A stretch of DNA of 64,000 nt, taken from positions 1 to 64,000 of the forward strand of contig NZ_JAIQLH010000036.1 of the NCBI RefSeq assembly GCF_020037025.1. Reading direction: 5' to 3'. Of the stretch, positions 1 through 8,575 are shown one piece after another (within the stretch, counting starts at the first letter, position 1; every line of letters begins with the position of its first letter). The translations under genes and the position numbers were made by a program. This DNA is from Streptomyces huiliensis. Its GTDB lineage: Bacteria; Actinomycetota; Actinomycetes; Streptomycetales; Streptomycetaceae. Below the pieces are notes generated by a model. The model saw only the letters and a list, made by a program, of their open reading frames with translations, did not search any database and was not told where the DNA came from.

Positions 1-27
1 TACGGGACAGCCTTTAGGGTCAACGCC

Positions 28-228
28 GTGTTGAAGAAACGTCCCGCCCTCCTCTGGCTCCTAGCCCCCTACGTGCTCTACCTCGCCGCCCTCCCCTTGG
101 TGAACCGAGTCCACCCCACCATCCTCGGCCTCCCCTTCCTCTTCTTCTGGCTGCTCCTCGCGACCCTCCTCACCCCGGCAGGGGTATGGCTCACCTACCG
201 CGCCGACCGCAAGCGAGGCCGAGTGTGA
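28..228 (+). CDS. DUF3311 small membrane protein (symporter partner)
   Basis: A 66-residue protein with two hydrophobic segments (about residues 8-24 and 33-53) and a basic C-terminus. The size, layout and position directly before a sodium:solute symporter are those of the DUF3311 family, a small partner found with SSS-type organic acid permeases. The GTG start at 28 follows an AGGG about 8 bases upstream; a TTG at 31 is the alternative. Its stop TGA overlaps the GTG start of the next gene, so the two are probably translationally coupled. Its role in transport (assembly or regulation) is inferred from context only. Confidence 0.8.
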   Translation: MLKKRPALLWLLAPYVLYLAALPLVNRVHPTILGLPFLFFWLLLATLLTPAGVWLTYRADRKRGRV

Positions 229-1811
229 ACGCCGCCACCGCCGCTACCGCCGCCAACGTCACCACCGCCGCCAACGCCGGCAACGCCACCACCGCGACGA
301 CAATCTTCGGCATCTTCATGGTCCTCACCGTCGCCCTCGGCCTCCTCGCCATCCGCGGCCGCGGCAGAGGCGGCGGCATCACCGAGTGGTCGGTAGGCGG
401 CCGCAGCCTCGGCACAGTGATGATCTGGGTCCTGATGGCCGGCGAGGGATACACAAGCTTCAGCTACCTCGGCGCCGCCGGCTGGGGCTACAACTTCGGC
501 TCACCCGTCCTCTACGTCATCGCCTACCTGTCCTGCGGCTACGCGATCGGCTACACCGTCGGCCCGACCCTCTGGTCGTACGCCCGCCGGCACGGCCTCG
601 TCTCGATCACCGACATGGTGGCCCACCGCTACGACCGCCCCTGGCTGGGCGCCCTGGTCGCCGTCCTCGCGACCGTCTGCCTCCTGCCCTACATCCAGCT
701 CCAGATCACCGGCATGGGCGTGGTCGTCTCGACCATCTCCTACGGCGCCATCAGCCTGAACTGGGCTTACTTCATCGCCTTCGCCGTCACCACCGCCTTC
801 GTCGTGATCAGCGGCCTGCGCGGCAGCGCATGGGTCTCGGTGCTGAAGGACGTCCTGGTCATCGGCACCCTCGCCTTCCTCGCGATCTACGTCCCGCTGC
901 ACCACTTCGACGGCTACGGCCCGTTCCTCGACCGCCTGGTGGCGGAGAAGCCGGAGTGGCTCACCCTCAGCGGACACGGCGGCAGCGGACTCGGCACGAC
1001 CTGGTTCGCGACCACCAGCTTCCTCAACTCCCTCACCGTCGTCATCTTCCCCACCACGGTGGCCGGTTACCTGGGCGCCCGCAGCGCCGACGCCCTGCGG
1101 CGCAACGCCGTCCTGCTGCCCTTCTACAACGTGTTGCTCTTCGTCCCCATGCTGCTGGGCATGGCGGCGATCTTCGTCGTGCCCGGCCTCACCGGTTCCG
1201 GCTCCAACCTGGCCCTGTTCAAGCTGGTCGTCGACTCGCTGCCGGCCTGGCTGGTCGGGGTGATCGGGGTGGCGGCGGCCCTGTCGTCGATCGTGCCGAT
1301 GGCGGTGTTCATGCTGGTCATCGGGACGATGTGGGGCCGGAGCGTGCTGGGCGCGGTGCCCGCACTCACCAACCGGCCGCGCCGGCAGCGGTTCGCGGCG
1401 CAGACCGTGGTGGTCGTGGCGGGCGCGCTGGCACTGATCCTCACCTACGCCGCGCCCAACACCCTGGTCCGGCTCTCGCTCATCTCCTACGAGGGCATGG
1501 CCCAGCTCGTCCCCATGATCCTGCTGGGTCTGGTGTGGCGGAGGATGACGCTGTGGGGCGCGCTGAGCGGGTTGGCCGTGGGCGGCGCCCTGGTCTGCGC
1601 GCTCGTCTTCACCGAGCACGACCCGGTGGGCGGGGTGAACGCGGGAGCGCTCGCGCTCGGCGTGAACCTCGTCGTCGCCCTCGCGGTCTCGTGGCTGGGC
1701 CCGACGCCGGCCGACGACCGACCGGACGATGAGGTACTGGCCTCGGACCCGGGCCCGGAGGAGACCGCCGGTCCGGGTACCGGCCGGGTGCCCGTGGCGG
1801 ACGGGCCCTGA
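225..1811 (+). CDS. sodium:solute symporter family permease
   Basis: A multi-pass inner-membrane transporter with about 13 predicted membrane helices, of the SSS family that couples sodium or proton entry to uptake of small solutes such as monocarboxylates. The core begins near residue 25 of this start, and an N-terminal GG-x-S-x-G stretch resembles the family's first-helix region. The frame is open from an ATG at 186, but the GTG at 225 overlaps the stop of the DUF3311 gene by three bases and gives 528 residues, so it is preferred. The N-terminus before the first helix is Ala/Thr-rich and the last 40 residues are acidic and low complexity. The substrate cannot be read from the sequence. Confidence 0.88.
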   Translation: MNAATAATAANVTTAANAGNATTATTIFGIFMVLTVALGLLAIRGRGRGGGITEWSVGGRSLGTVMIWVLMAGEGYTSFSYLGAAGWGYNFGSPVLYVIAYLSCGYAIGYTVGPTLWSYARRHGLVSITDMVAHRYDRPWLGALVAVLATVCLLPYIQLQITGMGVVVSTISYGAISLNWAYFIAFAVTTAFVVISGLRGSAWVSVLKDVLVIGTLAFLAIYVPLHHFDGYGPFLDRLVAEKPEWLTLSGHGGSGLGTTWFATTSFLNSLTVVIFPTTVAGYLGARSADALRRNAVLLPFYNVLLFVPMLLGMAAIFVVPGLTGSGSNLALFKLVVDSLPAWLVGVIGVAAALSSIVPMAVFMLVIGTMWGRSVLGAVPALTNRPRRQRFAAQTVVVVAGALALILTYAAPNTLVRLSLISYEGMAQLVPMILLGLVWRRMTLWGALSGLAVGGALVCALVFTEHDPVGGVNAGALALGVNLVVALAVSWLGPTPADDRPDDEVLASDPGPEETAGPGTGRVPVADGP

Positions 1812-1855
1812 CCAGGGCGGACGGTCCTGCCGACGGCGTTGTCAGTGGGGGCGTC

Positions 1856-1861
1856 TACTAT
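1856..1861 (+). promoter_or_regulatory. possible -10 hexamer upstream of the 104-residue membrane protein gene
   Basis: TACTAT lies 62 bases before the ATG at 1924 and matches the TANNNT pattern of housekeeping promoters. No convincing -35 is found at 17 bases, so this is weak support for a separate promoter after the symporter gene. Confidence 0.3.
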
Positions 1862-1923
1862 CGGAACGACTGAAAGACCGCCAGGTCGTATCAGCGACAG
1901 GCCGGAGCCAAGGGGGGAGCACG

Positions 1924-2238
1924 ATGAAACGCGTCATCCGCATACACATCGGCATGTTCCTCGCCCTGTGCGCCGAACTCCTGCTCGCCCAGTGCGGGCT
2001 GCTGAGCGTCCTCATGAGCGCGGTCGCCGTCGCCTCCACGACCGCCGTCGCGGCGGCCCTGACGCTGTGCGCCGTCCTCGTGGCGGCCGTCCGCACGGGC
2101 CCGCTGACCCCCACCCGAATACGCACCGCGATCCGGGACAGGGAACTGCGCACGGCCTTCCTCGCCCAACGCGACCCCGACGCCCGGGGCCGCCGCCGCC
2201 CGAGGGCACCCGGCCGTCTCGTCCTGACGGCCGCGTAA
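1924..2238 (+). CDS. DUF6412-like small membrane protein
   Basis: A 104-residue protein with two closely spaced hydrophobic helices (about residues 8-26 and 28-58) and a basic, Arg-rich tail. The size and layout match the DUF6412 proteins found just before yidC-type genes in Streptomyces; that name is from memory. The ATG is preceded by a strong AGGGGGGAG ribosome site. The next gene, a YidC paralogue, follows 125 bases later on the same strand, so a membrane-biogenesis connection is possible but unproven. Confidence 0.7.
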   Translation: MKRVIRIHIGMFLALCAELLLAQCGLLSVLMSAVAVASTTAVAAALTLCAVLVAAVRTGPLTPTRIRTAIRDRELRTAFLAQRDPDARGRRRPRAPGRLVLTAA

Positions 2239-2363
2239 CCGCTCCCCGCCACCCCGCCGCGTGCAAGCCCCGCCCACCCGGGGCACGCGACGGGCAGGAG
2301 CAGCGCGGCTCGTCACGCCGTACCGAACATCCGGCACGACGAGACCCCGTGGAGGGCTCCACC

Positions 2364-3203
2364 ATGTCCTTTTTCGCACCCCTGGGTGCACTCCTGTCCC
2401 ACGTCGCCGACGCGCTCGAACCCGCCTTCGGCGCCTCGGCGACGGCCGTCACCGTCATCCTGCTCACCCTGTCCGTCCGGCTCTGCCTGCACCCGCTGTC
2501 CCGCTCCGCCGCCCGCGGCGAACGGGCCAAGGCGGCCCTGGCCCCCCGCCTGGCGGAGCTGAAGCGCAAGCACGGCAAGGACCCGGAGCGGCTGCGCCAG
2601 GCGACGGCCGAGCTGTACGCGGAGACCGGCGTGTCCCCGCTGGCGGGCTGCCTGCCCATGCTCGTCCAACTGCCCGTCTTCTACGTCATGTACCACCTGT
2701 TCTCGACCGGCTCCGGAGGTGACCTCCTCGACCACACCCTGTTCGGCGCCCCGCTCGGCGGCCGGTGGACGGGCGCCCTCGCGGACGGCGGCCCGCTGGG
2801 CTCACACGGCCTCGTCTACCTCGCCCTGTTCGCGGTGGTGGCCGCCGTCGCCACCTGGACGTTCCGGCGCGCCCGCCGGACGGCCGCCGAGACGCCCCTC
2901 CCCGGCGCCGACGCCTCCGTCCCGGGCGCCGAGGCCGTCGCCCTGGTGGCGCGGATCTCGCCGTTCCTGTCCTTCGCCACCCTGATCACCGTTGCGGTCG
3001 TGCCGCTCGCCGCCGCCCTGTACGTGGTGACGACGACGCTGTGGTCGGCGGTGGAACGGGCGTACCTCTACCGGACGGAGACCGGTGCGGAGGCTGGTGC
3101 GGAGACCGGCACGAAGGCCGGCGGCAAGGCCGGGGCGAAGACCGCTGCGAAGGCCGACGAAGGTGCACAGGAACCCCGGCGCCCCCGTCCCACGACCGGG
3201 TGA
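2364..3203 (+). CDS. yidC: YidC/Oxa1 family membrane protein insertase (paralogue)
   Basis: A 279-residue polytopic protein with the YidC/Oxa1 core: a first helix containing an Arg (about residue 37), a cytoplasmic basic coiled-coil region, then a G-C-L-P-x-L-x-Q-x-P-V-F helix and two or three further helices. YidC inserts membrane proteins with or without SecYEG. It lacks the large extracytoplasmic domain of Gram-negative YidC, as Gram-positive members do. The C-terminal 35 residues are a Gly/Ala/Lys-rich tail. It is not beside rpmH, rnpA and jag, so it is a second copy rather than the canonical one. The ATG follows a GGAGGG site. Confidence 0.88.
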   Translation: MSFFAPLGALLSHVADALEPAFGASATAVTVILLTLSVRLCLHPLSRSAARGERAKAALAPRLAELKRKHGKDPERLRQATAELYAETGVSPLAGCLPMLVQLPVFYVMYHLFSTGSGGDLLDHTLFGAPLGGRWTGALADGGPLGSHGLVYLALFAVVAAVATWTFRRARRTAAETPLPGADASVPGAEAVALVARISPFLSFATLITVAVVPLAAALYVVTTTLWSAVERAYLYRTETGAEAGAETGTKAGGKAGAKTAAKADEGAQEPRRPRPTTG

Positions 3204-3348
3204 ACGGCGGGCGGTGACGGCCGTCCGAAGGCCGGTCGTCGCCGTCCGCAGGCCGAAACGCCCCTTGCCGACCGCACCCGGGATCTTGGACGATCGACCG
3301 GTCGTGCATCCTGCACCGAGTCAGTCGAAGCACCGAAGGGTCGTACCG

Positions 3349-4206
3349 ATGAAGCTGCTCCGGGTCGGCCCGGCGGGGGCCGAACGCCCCGCGCTGCTGG
3401 ACGAGGAGGGCACGCTGCGCGACCTCTCCGCGCTCGTCCCGGACGTGGACGGCGGGCTGCTCGGCGACCGGCCCCTGCTCGCTCACATCCGGGCGGCCGT
3501 CGGCGCGCGCGTGCTCGCGGCCCTGGACCCGACGGACCTGCGCGTCGGCCCGCCGGTGGCCCGGATCGGCAAGATCGTCTGTGTGGGTCTCAACTACCGC
3601 GCCCACGTGGCGGAGATCGGCGCCCGCACCCCCGCCGAGCCCGTCCTCTTCCTCAAGGCCCCGGACACTGTCGTCGGCCCGGACGACCCCGTGCTCGTCC
3701 CGCCCGGCAGCCTCAAGACCGACTGGGAGGCCGAGCTCGCCGTCGTCATCGGCCGTACGGCCCGCCGCCTGGCCACGGACGAAGAGGCGCTGGACGCCGT
3801 CGCCGGCTACACGATCAGCAACGACCTGTCCGAACGCGCCTACCAGCTCGAACGCGGCGGCCAGTGGGACAAGGGCAAGAACTGCGAGACGTTCAACCCA
3901 CTCGGCCCCTGGCTCGTCACCGCCGACGACGTCCCCGACCCCCAGAACCTGACGATTCGCGCCTGGGTCAACGGCGCGCTGATGCAAGAGGGGAGCACGG
4001 CGGACCAGATCTTCCCCGTCGCTCATCTCGTCCGCTACATCAGCCAGTTCATGACCCTCTACCCTGGAGACGTCATCAACACCGGCACCCCGGCAGGCGT
4101 CGCCCTGGGCCGGCCCGAGCCCAAGCCGTACCTCCGCTCCGGAGACGTCGTCGAACTCGCGATCGACGGTCTGGGGCGGCAGCGGCAGCACCTCAAGGAC
4201 GGGTAG
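3349..4206 (+). CDS. fumarylacetoacetate hydrolase family protein
   Basis: A 285-residue cytosolic enzyme of the FAH superfamily, which cleaves or decarboxylates beta-diketo and related acids using a divalent metal. The C-terminal two thirds carry the family signatures: the C-V-G-L-N-Y stretch with a following His, an E-A-E-L-A-V-V-I-G strand bearing metal-ligand acids, and the N-T-G-T-P-x-G-V turn near residue 250. The length fits the 2-hydroxyhepta-2,4-diene-1,7-dioate isomerase/acylpyruvase type rather than full-length tyrosine-pathway FAH. The ATG at 3349 follows a GAAGGG site. No pathway neighbours are present, so the substrate is unknown. Confidence 0.87.
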   Translation: MKLLRVGPAGAERPALLDEEGTLRDLSALVPDVDGGLLGDRPLLAHIRAAVGARVLAALDPTDLRVGPPVARIGKIVCVGLNYRAHVAEIGARTPAEPVLFLKAPDTVVGPDDPVLVPPGSLKTDWEAELAVVIGRTARRLATDEEALDAVAGYTISNDLSERAYQLERGGQWDKGKNCETFNPLGPWLVTADDVPDPQNLTIRAWVNGALMQEGSTADQIFPVAHLVRYISQFMTLYPGDVINTGTPAGVALGRPEPKPYLRSGDVVELAIDGLGRQRQHLKDG

Positions 4207-4286
4207 GCGCGGCGGCCGTTCGGACGGGCCGGGCGGGGTGCGTTCGGGGGAACGGGCGCGTGTGCTGCCCGAGGGGGTCGGTCGCG

Positions 4287-4832
4287 ATGTGCTTATTTTC
4301 GGATATGCGGCACAGTCTTCGCCGGGCCCGTCATCGGGCTCGCCGTCGGGCCCGTCTCGGGGTCCGTCCCACCGCCCGGGCCGCGGTCGCCGCCATCGCG
4401 ACGGTCGTGGCGGCGACGATCAGCGGCGCCCTGCTCCTCTACGCCTTCACCGACTCCGGCGCCACCGACCCGGACGCCGCGGCCCGCTGCGCGGCGGGCA
4501 CCCCGGGCGCCTGCGTCGGCGGCTTCCCCCTCGCGGGCGCCGACCGGCTCGAAACCGAGGCGGGCCCGGGCGACGACGCCCGGGATGCCCCGCCCTGGCC
4601 CCTCGGCTCCGCCACCCCCACCTCCCTTCCCACCGACCCCGACCTCCGCGCCCGCCTCCCCATCACCGTCGCCCCCTTGTCCGCCGCCCGTCCCGTCGCC
4701 GACGCACAGGAACAGGGCCACCGCGGCCCGCCGATGAGCGGTGACATGGCCCTCGGCGGCTCACTCGTCCTCCTGGGCTCGGGCCTGGCCCTGGCCGTCC
4801 TCTACCGCTCACGGGAGGAAGAAGACGTGTGA
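4287..4832 (+). CDS. hypothetical membrane-anchored protein
   Basis: An unrecognised protein of 181 residues from the ATG at 4287 (GAGGGGG site 9 bases upstream); an ATG at 4305 would shorten it by six. It starts with a very basic segment, followed by a hydrophobic helix of about 20 residues. A Pro/Ala-rich extracytoplasmic region with two cysteines follows, then a second hydrophobic helix near the C-terminus and a short acidic tail. The layout suggests an extracellular loop held by two membrane segments. The C-terminus lies about 100 bases before the next gene. No function is assigned. Confidence 0.6.
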   Translation: MCLFSDMRHSLRRARHRARRRARLGVRPTARAAVAAIATVVAATISGALLLYAFTDSGATDPDAAARCAAGTPGACVGGFPLAGADRLETEAGPGDDARDAPPWPLGSATPTSLPTDPDLRARLPITVAPLSAARPVADAQEQGHRGPPMSGDMALGGSLVLLGSGLALAVLYRSREEEDV

Positions 4833-4933
4833 CGCGGGCCACTCGCCGATCCGTCACGCCCCGACCCCGTGCCCCGTCCCAACAGCGACCGGCCCCCTGC
4901 CCGGGCCGGCCCGCCCCGGAGAGAGGACGAGAC

Positions 4934-5389
4934 ATGGAAACCGTGACGGTACGACGCGTCATCGCGGCCCCGATCACCGACGTCTTCGAGTGGTGCGCCA
5001 CGACCACCAACTACACCCGCTCCCCGTTCGTCCTCAAGGCGCGCCTGGCCCGCCCGGGCGCCGGCGCGCCGTACGGGGTGGGCGCCGTCCGGCTGCACAC
5101 CTGGCTGATCGGCTGGTTCCGCGAACGCGTCACGGCCTACAACCCGCCGTACGACTTCTCCTACGACGTCGACCGCAGCTTCCCGCCGGCCCGGCACGAA
5201 CTCGGCCGCATGACCTTCACCGAGGTCCCGGAGGGCACCCTCGTCACCTGGACGACCACCTTCGGCCTCCCCGTCCCGGGTGGCGCCCGCCTCGCCCGCC
5301 ACCTCGCCAAGCCGGTCATCACCCGCGTCTTCGCCGACATCCTCTCGGCCGCCGACAGGTCCCTCGCCGCATGCCCGGACCGTCGGTGA
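4934..5389 (+). CDS. SRPBCC family protein
   Basis: A 151-residue protein whose start (E-T-V-T-V-R-R-V-I-A-A-P, then a D-V-F-E-W segment) and single-domain length match the SRPBCC/START-like fold, a hydrophobic-cavity fold used for lipid or polyketide-like ligands. The C-terminal helix (about residues 117-145) would close the cavity. The ATG at 4934 is preceded by GAGAGGACGAG. The next gene is an acetyltransferase 52 bases downstream on the same strand. The ligand is unknown. Confidence 0.75.
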   Translation: METVTVRRVIAAPITDVFEWCATTTNYTRSPFVLKARLARPGAGAPYGVGAVRLHTWLIGWFRERVTAYNPPYDFSYDVDRSFPPARHELGRMTFTEVPEGTLVTWTTTFGLPVPGGARLARHLAKPVITRVFADILSAADRSLAACPDRR

Positions 5390-5441
5390 GAAGATCCGTT
5401 GTCTGCCCGACGGTTCGAGACCGAGATCGTGGAGAGAGACG

Positions 5442-6008
5442 ATGTACGCGATACCCCTGGACGACAACGGCGGCGAGCTGGTCCCTCTGGAACCGTGGCA
5501 CGCCGAGGAGTTCCTGGCTTCCATCGACCGGGGCCGGGACGTCATCGGACGGTTCATCCCGCTGCCGGGCAAGATCACGGACCTGGAGTCGGCCCGCGCC
5601 TACCTCCGCTCGTACATGGACAAGACCGCCACCGACACCGGCCGGCTGTACGGCATCCGCGTGCACGGCAAGCTGGTCGGCTCGGTCATGATCCGGCTCA
5701 TGGACGTCGAACAGGGCACGGCGGAGATCGGCTGCTGGCTCGAACCGACGGCGACGGGCAGGGGTCTGGTCACCCGGGCCGTGCGGCACGTCATCGACTG
5801 GGCCGTCGAGGAGCGGGGCCTTCACCGCGTCGAATGGCGCGCGTCGACCGCCAACGAACCCAGCATCGCCGTGGCCCGGCGCCTCGGCATGACGAAGGAA
5901 GGCGTGCTGCGCGAACTCTTCCTCCACGAGGGCGAGCGGCACGACATCGAGGTCTGGTCGGTCCTCGCCCCCGAATGGCGAGCCGCGAAGGCCGCCGCTT
6001 CCGCCTGA
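5442..6008 (+). CDS. GNAT family N-acetyltransferase, RimJ/RimL type
   Basis: A 188-residue acetyltransferase that would transfer acetyl from acetyl-CoA to an amine, possibly a protein N-terminus. The acetyl-CoA binding stretch (G-R-G-L-V-T-R-A-V) lies near residues 105-115, followed by H-R-V-E-W-R-x-x-x-x-N and the S-I-A-V-A-R-R-L-G-M motif typical of RimJ/RimL-like members. The ATG follows GGAGAGAG. The gene ends seven bases before the convergent DUF397 gene. Confidence 0.87.
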   Translation: MYAIPLDDNGGELVPLEPWHAEEFLASIDRGRDVIGRFIPLPGKITDLESARAYLRSYMDKTATDTGRLYGIRVHGKLVGSVMIRLMDVEQGTAEIGCWLEPTATGRGLVTRAVRHVIDWAVEERGLHRVEWRASTANEPSIAVARRLGMTKEGVLRELFLHEGERHDIEVWSVLAPEWRAAKAAASA

Positions 6009-6014
6009 CGGCCG

Positions 6015-6224
6015 TCAACTCAGCCCGTGCGGCTCCCGGACGGCCCGCACGAACGCCGCCCAGGCGCCCGACGCGAAGGTGCAGGCCCCTCGGGGCCGCG
6101 CCTTGCTGTCGCGGACGGCTATTCGGCGGTGGGGGACGGGACGGAACTCGACGCACTGCTCGTCTACGTCGGCGCAGTATGAGGACCTCCGCCAGTGGCT
6201 CCGCGAGGGGTGGGGGCGTATCAC
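6015..6224 (-). CDS. DUF397 domain protein
   Basis: A 69-residue protein with the DUF397 pattern: W-R-R-S-S-Y-C near the start, a central C-V-E-F with V-R-D-S-K, and a C-terminal W-A-A-F-V stretch. DUF397 proteins are found almost only in actinomycetes next to an XRE-DUF5753 regulator; some such pairs behave as regulator/antagonist modules in Streptomyces development (family knowledge). The GTG start at 6224 overlaps the TAG stop of the upstream regulator gene by one base, so the pair should be co-translated. Confidence 0.88.
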   Translation of the reverse strand: MIRPHPSRSHWRRSSYCADVDEQCVEFRPVPHRRIAVRDSKARPRGACTFASGAWAAFVRAVREPHGLS

Positions 6225-7102
6225 TATGCGCCCCCTTTGTGTTGTTCGAGCTCAAGCACGATGGACTCCATCAGCTCGGCGGACTGTGCTGTCGACAAGG
6301 CGGCCGCCTTCAGGCGGGCGATCGTTCGCCAGGATTTCCTGACCACCTCATCATCCTCCAAGTACAAGCTGCCGCCGAGGTACGGGATGTGTACGACATC
6401 CAGATCAAGGGGTTTGGGGTACGAGAACACGGTGAACGACCCTTGGACGGCGGTCCACCCGTATTGGTAGAAGGGGACGACCTGGATCGTCAGCTCGGGT
6501 TCCCGGTTCACGGCGAGGAGGTGCCGGAGCTGGTCGGCCAGGACGGTCGGACCGCCGATCTGCTGGCGAATGGCACCTTCCTGGAGCAAGGCCAGGTATT
6601 GAGGCGGATTATTCCGCCGGAGGACGTTCTGCCGCGCGAGACGGAGATCGACGAAGAAGTCGACGTCCGCGTCGCTGAGGTGCGAGGACACGTCGCGGAT
6701 GACCGCCGTGGCGTAATCCCGAGTCTGCAGTAGGCCGGGGACGAGCTGGGACTGGAACGCGGTGATGCGCGCGGCATCCGACTCATGGGTCAGCAATTCC
6801 TTGAAGTCCGCGTTGAGTCTGCTGCTGTGCCCCCGCCACCAGGTGCGCTGATTTCCCTCGGCGGCGAGCGCGATCAGCCACTTCCGCATCTTCACGTCGG
6901 CGACGTCGTACAGAGCGAAGAGCGTCTCCAGCTCCAGGCGGGTCACGCGATGGCGGCCCGTCTCGATGCGGCTGATCTTCGTGTTGTCGGTGTGGATCGC
7001 CTGGGCGGCGTCGGTGGCGGTGACGCCCGCCGCCTCGCGGGCCTCTCTGAGGATGGTGCCGAGCCTGCGGCGGCGGGCTGTTCGGCGGGACGCGTGTGCC
7101 AT
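6224..7102 (-). CDS. XRE-family regulator with DUF5753 domain
   Basis: A 292-residue protein. Residues about 14-70 form an XRE helix-turn-helix (L-R-E-A-R-E-A-A-G, then K-I-S-R-I-E-T-G). The rest is the DUF5753 domain, recognisable by the V-P-G-L-L-Q-T-x-x-Y-A segment, the later Q-V-V-P-F motif and the final helix. It is paired by overlap with the DUF397 gene just downstream. Such pairs are numerous and partly strain-specific in Streptomyces, where they act in development and antibiotic control. The ATG at 7102 is followed at once by a basic N-terminus. Confidence 0.9.
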   Translation of the reverse strand: MAHASRRTARRRRLGTILREAREAAGVTATDAAQAIHTDNTKISRIETGRHRVTRLELETLFALYDVADVKMRKWLIALAAEGNQRTWWRGHSSRLNADFKELLTHESDAARITAFQSQLVPGLLQTRDYATAVIRDVSSHLSDADVDFFVDLRLARQNVLRRNNPPQYLALLQEGAIRQQIGGPTVLADQLRHLLAVNREPELTIQVVPFYQYGWTAVQGSFTVFSYPKPLDLDVVHIPYLGGSLYLEDDEVVRKSWRTIARLKAAALSTAQSAELMESIVLELEQHKGGA

Positions 7103-7309
7103 GTGCTGCTTCTCCCCTTAAGCGTTCGGGTCCAGCGTGCTGCGCGGGGCGGGCGCGTCGCCTCAATGTGCGGGTTGATCACTCGGAAGGGTGAATACTC
7201 CAATTTGGAAGGCTATTCCTTGTCCGGCTGGCGCAGACTGATGGTGCAAGAGCGCAACGGGCAACCTGCACAGGCGGGTTGTTGCCCGACACCGGGGGAG
7301 GCGGGGCTC

Positions 7310-7648
7310 GTGACGTACAGAACCGGCACCTACGTCGTCGACGTGCGGGAGGACCGGCTGGTCCAAGTGATCGGCGCCGTCGGGGATCGCGTGCAGGTCC
7401 GCAGGCCGGGCGGCGGGCTGGAGTGGGAAGTGCCGCCGTCCGTACTGCGGTTGGCGACACGCGAGGAGCGCAATGCGGCGGGGCTGCGGCCGTACCAGAC
7501 CGGCTGCGGCCGGTGCGCGGAGCTGGAGGCGGCGAGGCGGGTCGCCGTGGCCGGTGGCGACAGGGTGGTGTCGGGGAACGCGAAGGCGGCGGTGCTGACC
7601 CACTGGGTGACGGAGCACTGCGGGCGCGAAGGCGAGGAGCGGCGATGA
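7310..7648 (+). CDS. hypothetical protein, 112 residues
   Basis: Not recognised. The GTG at 7310 is preceded by GGGGGAGGCGGGG. The N-terminal half reads as a small beta-rich fold (V-V-D-V, L-V-Q-V-I-G, V-Q-V-R-R) resembling KOW/SH3-like barrels. The second half holds a C-G-R-C pair, a helix and an H-W-V-T-E-H-C-G end, so cysteine and histidine residues could bind a metal. It is divergent from the XRE-DUF5753 gene, with about 200 bases of shared upstream DNA, and its stop overlaps the next start (ATGA). This suggests a small operon with 7645-7854. Confidence 0.65.
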   Translation: MTYRTGTYVVDVREDRLVQVIGAVGDRVQVRRPGGGLEWEVPPSVLRLATREERNAAGLRPYQTGCGRCAELEAARRVAVAGGDRVVSGNAKAAVLTHWVTEHCGREGEERR

Positions 7649-7854
7649 GCAGGGGAACGAGCACGGGAACGGCGAAGACACACACCACCACCGGCCGCCT
7701 CATGCGGCACTGCCGGCACGCGGCGGGATGGGAATCGCACGGCGGCGCGGACCGCTGCCGCGCCTGCGGGACATGCCGGTTCACGGAATACGGGGCGGTA
7801 CGACCACCAGGCCCTCTGCCACCGGGGCCGCTACCTCCAGGAGGTGGGGACTAA
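7645..7854 (+). CDS. hypothetical small Cys/His protein, 69 residues
   Basis: An unrecognised 69-residue basic protein whose ATG overlaps the stop of the gene before it. It contains H-C-R-H near residue 22 and a D-R-C-R-A-C-G-T-C-R segment, a spacing that could form a small zinc knuckle. The C-terminal 20 residues are Pro/Gly-rich with a repeated P-L-P-P-G unit. It is probably co-expressed with the 112-residue protein and, given the location, may belong to the DUF397/XRE neighbourhood. Coding status rests on the overlap and codon bias. Confidence 0.5.
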   Translation: MSRGTSTGTAKTHTTTGRLMRHCRHAAGWESHGGADRCRACGTCRFTEYGAVRPPGPLPPGPLPPGGGD

Positions 7855-7878
7855 CGGGCACTCACTACCCAGTACCCA

Positions 7879-8430
7879 TCACCGCCTGCGCTCCAGCGAC
7901 ATGACCGCATGGACGCCGTTGCCCCAGGGGTCGGCCTCGGCGATCGTGCGGTAGCCCCAGGAGTGGTACGCGGCCCGGGCGGGGGTCGCGGCGTGGTGGA
8001 CGGTGAGGAGGGAGCGGTCCGCGTCCGTGGTGCGGAGCAGGGCGTCGTGGAGTCGGCGGGCGAGGCCGCGGCGGCGGTGGGGGGCGCGGACGGCCAACTC
8101 CAGTAGGCAGAAGGTCCGGTGCCGGTCGGCTGGGGCGACGTACGGGTCCCACCAGCCGGACCGCAGGTCGAGGGTCGTGCCCAGTGCCATGCCGGCGGGT
8201 TCGCCCGTCGCTGTACGGGCGAGGGCCGCGCGGAACGCGGGATGCGCGGCCTCCGCGCGGAAGCGGTCGAAGGTCAGGGCGACGTCCGCTTCCGTCTCGC
8301 CGTACGGGGGTTCGGCGAACGCCTCGGCGTAGACCAGGCGGAAGGCGTCCACGGCCCGGACCGCCGCCGGGCCGTCCAGGGTCTCCACGGCGGGGAGGCC
8401 GGCCGCGTCGGGGGAGGCGGGATCCGTCAT
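7879..8430 (-). CDS. GNAT family N-acetyltransferase
   Basis: A 183-residue protein with the GNAT core. The acetyl-CoA binding loop (V-R-A-P-H-R-R-R-G-L-A-R-R-L-H) lies near residues 120-135, and an A-A-Y-H-S-W-G-Y-R segment before the end matches motif B. The target amine is unknown. The ATG at 8430 is chosen because the sequence becomes family-like straight after it. The frame continues upstream as an Arg-rich, shadow-like extension that was left out. It converges with the small protein gene ending at 7854. Confidence 0.82.
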   Translation of the reverse strand: MTDPASPDAAGLPAVETLDGPAAVRAVDAFRLVYAEAFAEPPYGETEADVALTFDRFRAEAAHPAFRAALARTATGEPAGMALGTTLDLRSGWWDPYVAPADRHRTFCLLELAVRAPHRRRGLARRLHDALLRTTDADRSLLTVHHAATPARAAYHSWGYRTIAEADPWGNGVHAVMSLERRR

Positions 8431-8533
8431 GGCGTCATTGCAGCATCCAGTCCGGCCGGGAGCCGGAGCGGGGTACGGAAGGGGAATCGACCTGCGAAAA
8501 CCCGGGCGCGCGCCCGTTCGATCACGACCGGCG

Positions 8534-8573
8534 GCCCACATCCCACATCCACGTCCCACGCCCCACGTCCCAC
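8534..8573. repeat. short tandem-like CCCAC(A/G)TC repeats
   Basis: About five imperfect copies of an octamer close to CCCACRTC lie head to tail just after the stop of the oxidoreductase gene and before the acetyltransferase promoter. No hairpin is evident. It may be simple slippage DNA. Confidence 0.5.
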
Positions 8574-8575
8574 GG

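Noticed and set aside
501-1619. Long open frame on the minus strand across the symporter gene
   Set aside because: Its protein is His/Asp/Arg/Gln-rich with no domain, as expected for a mirror frame in high-GC DNA.
186-1811. A longer symporter starting at ATG 186
   Set aside because: The extra 13 residues lie inside the DUF3311 gene, and the GTG at 225 gives the overlap expected for coupled genes.
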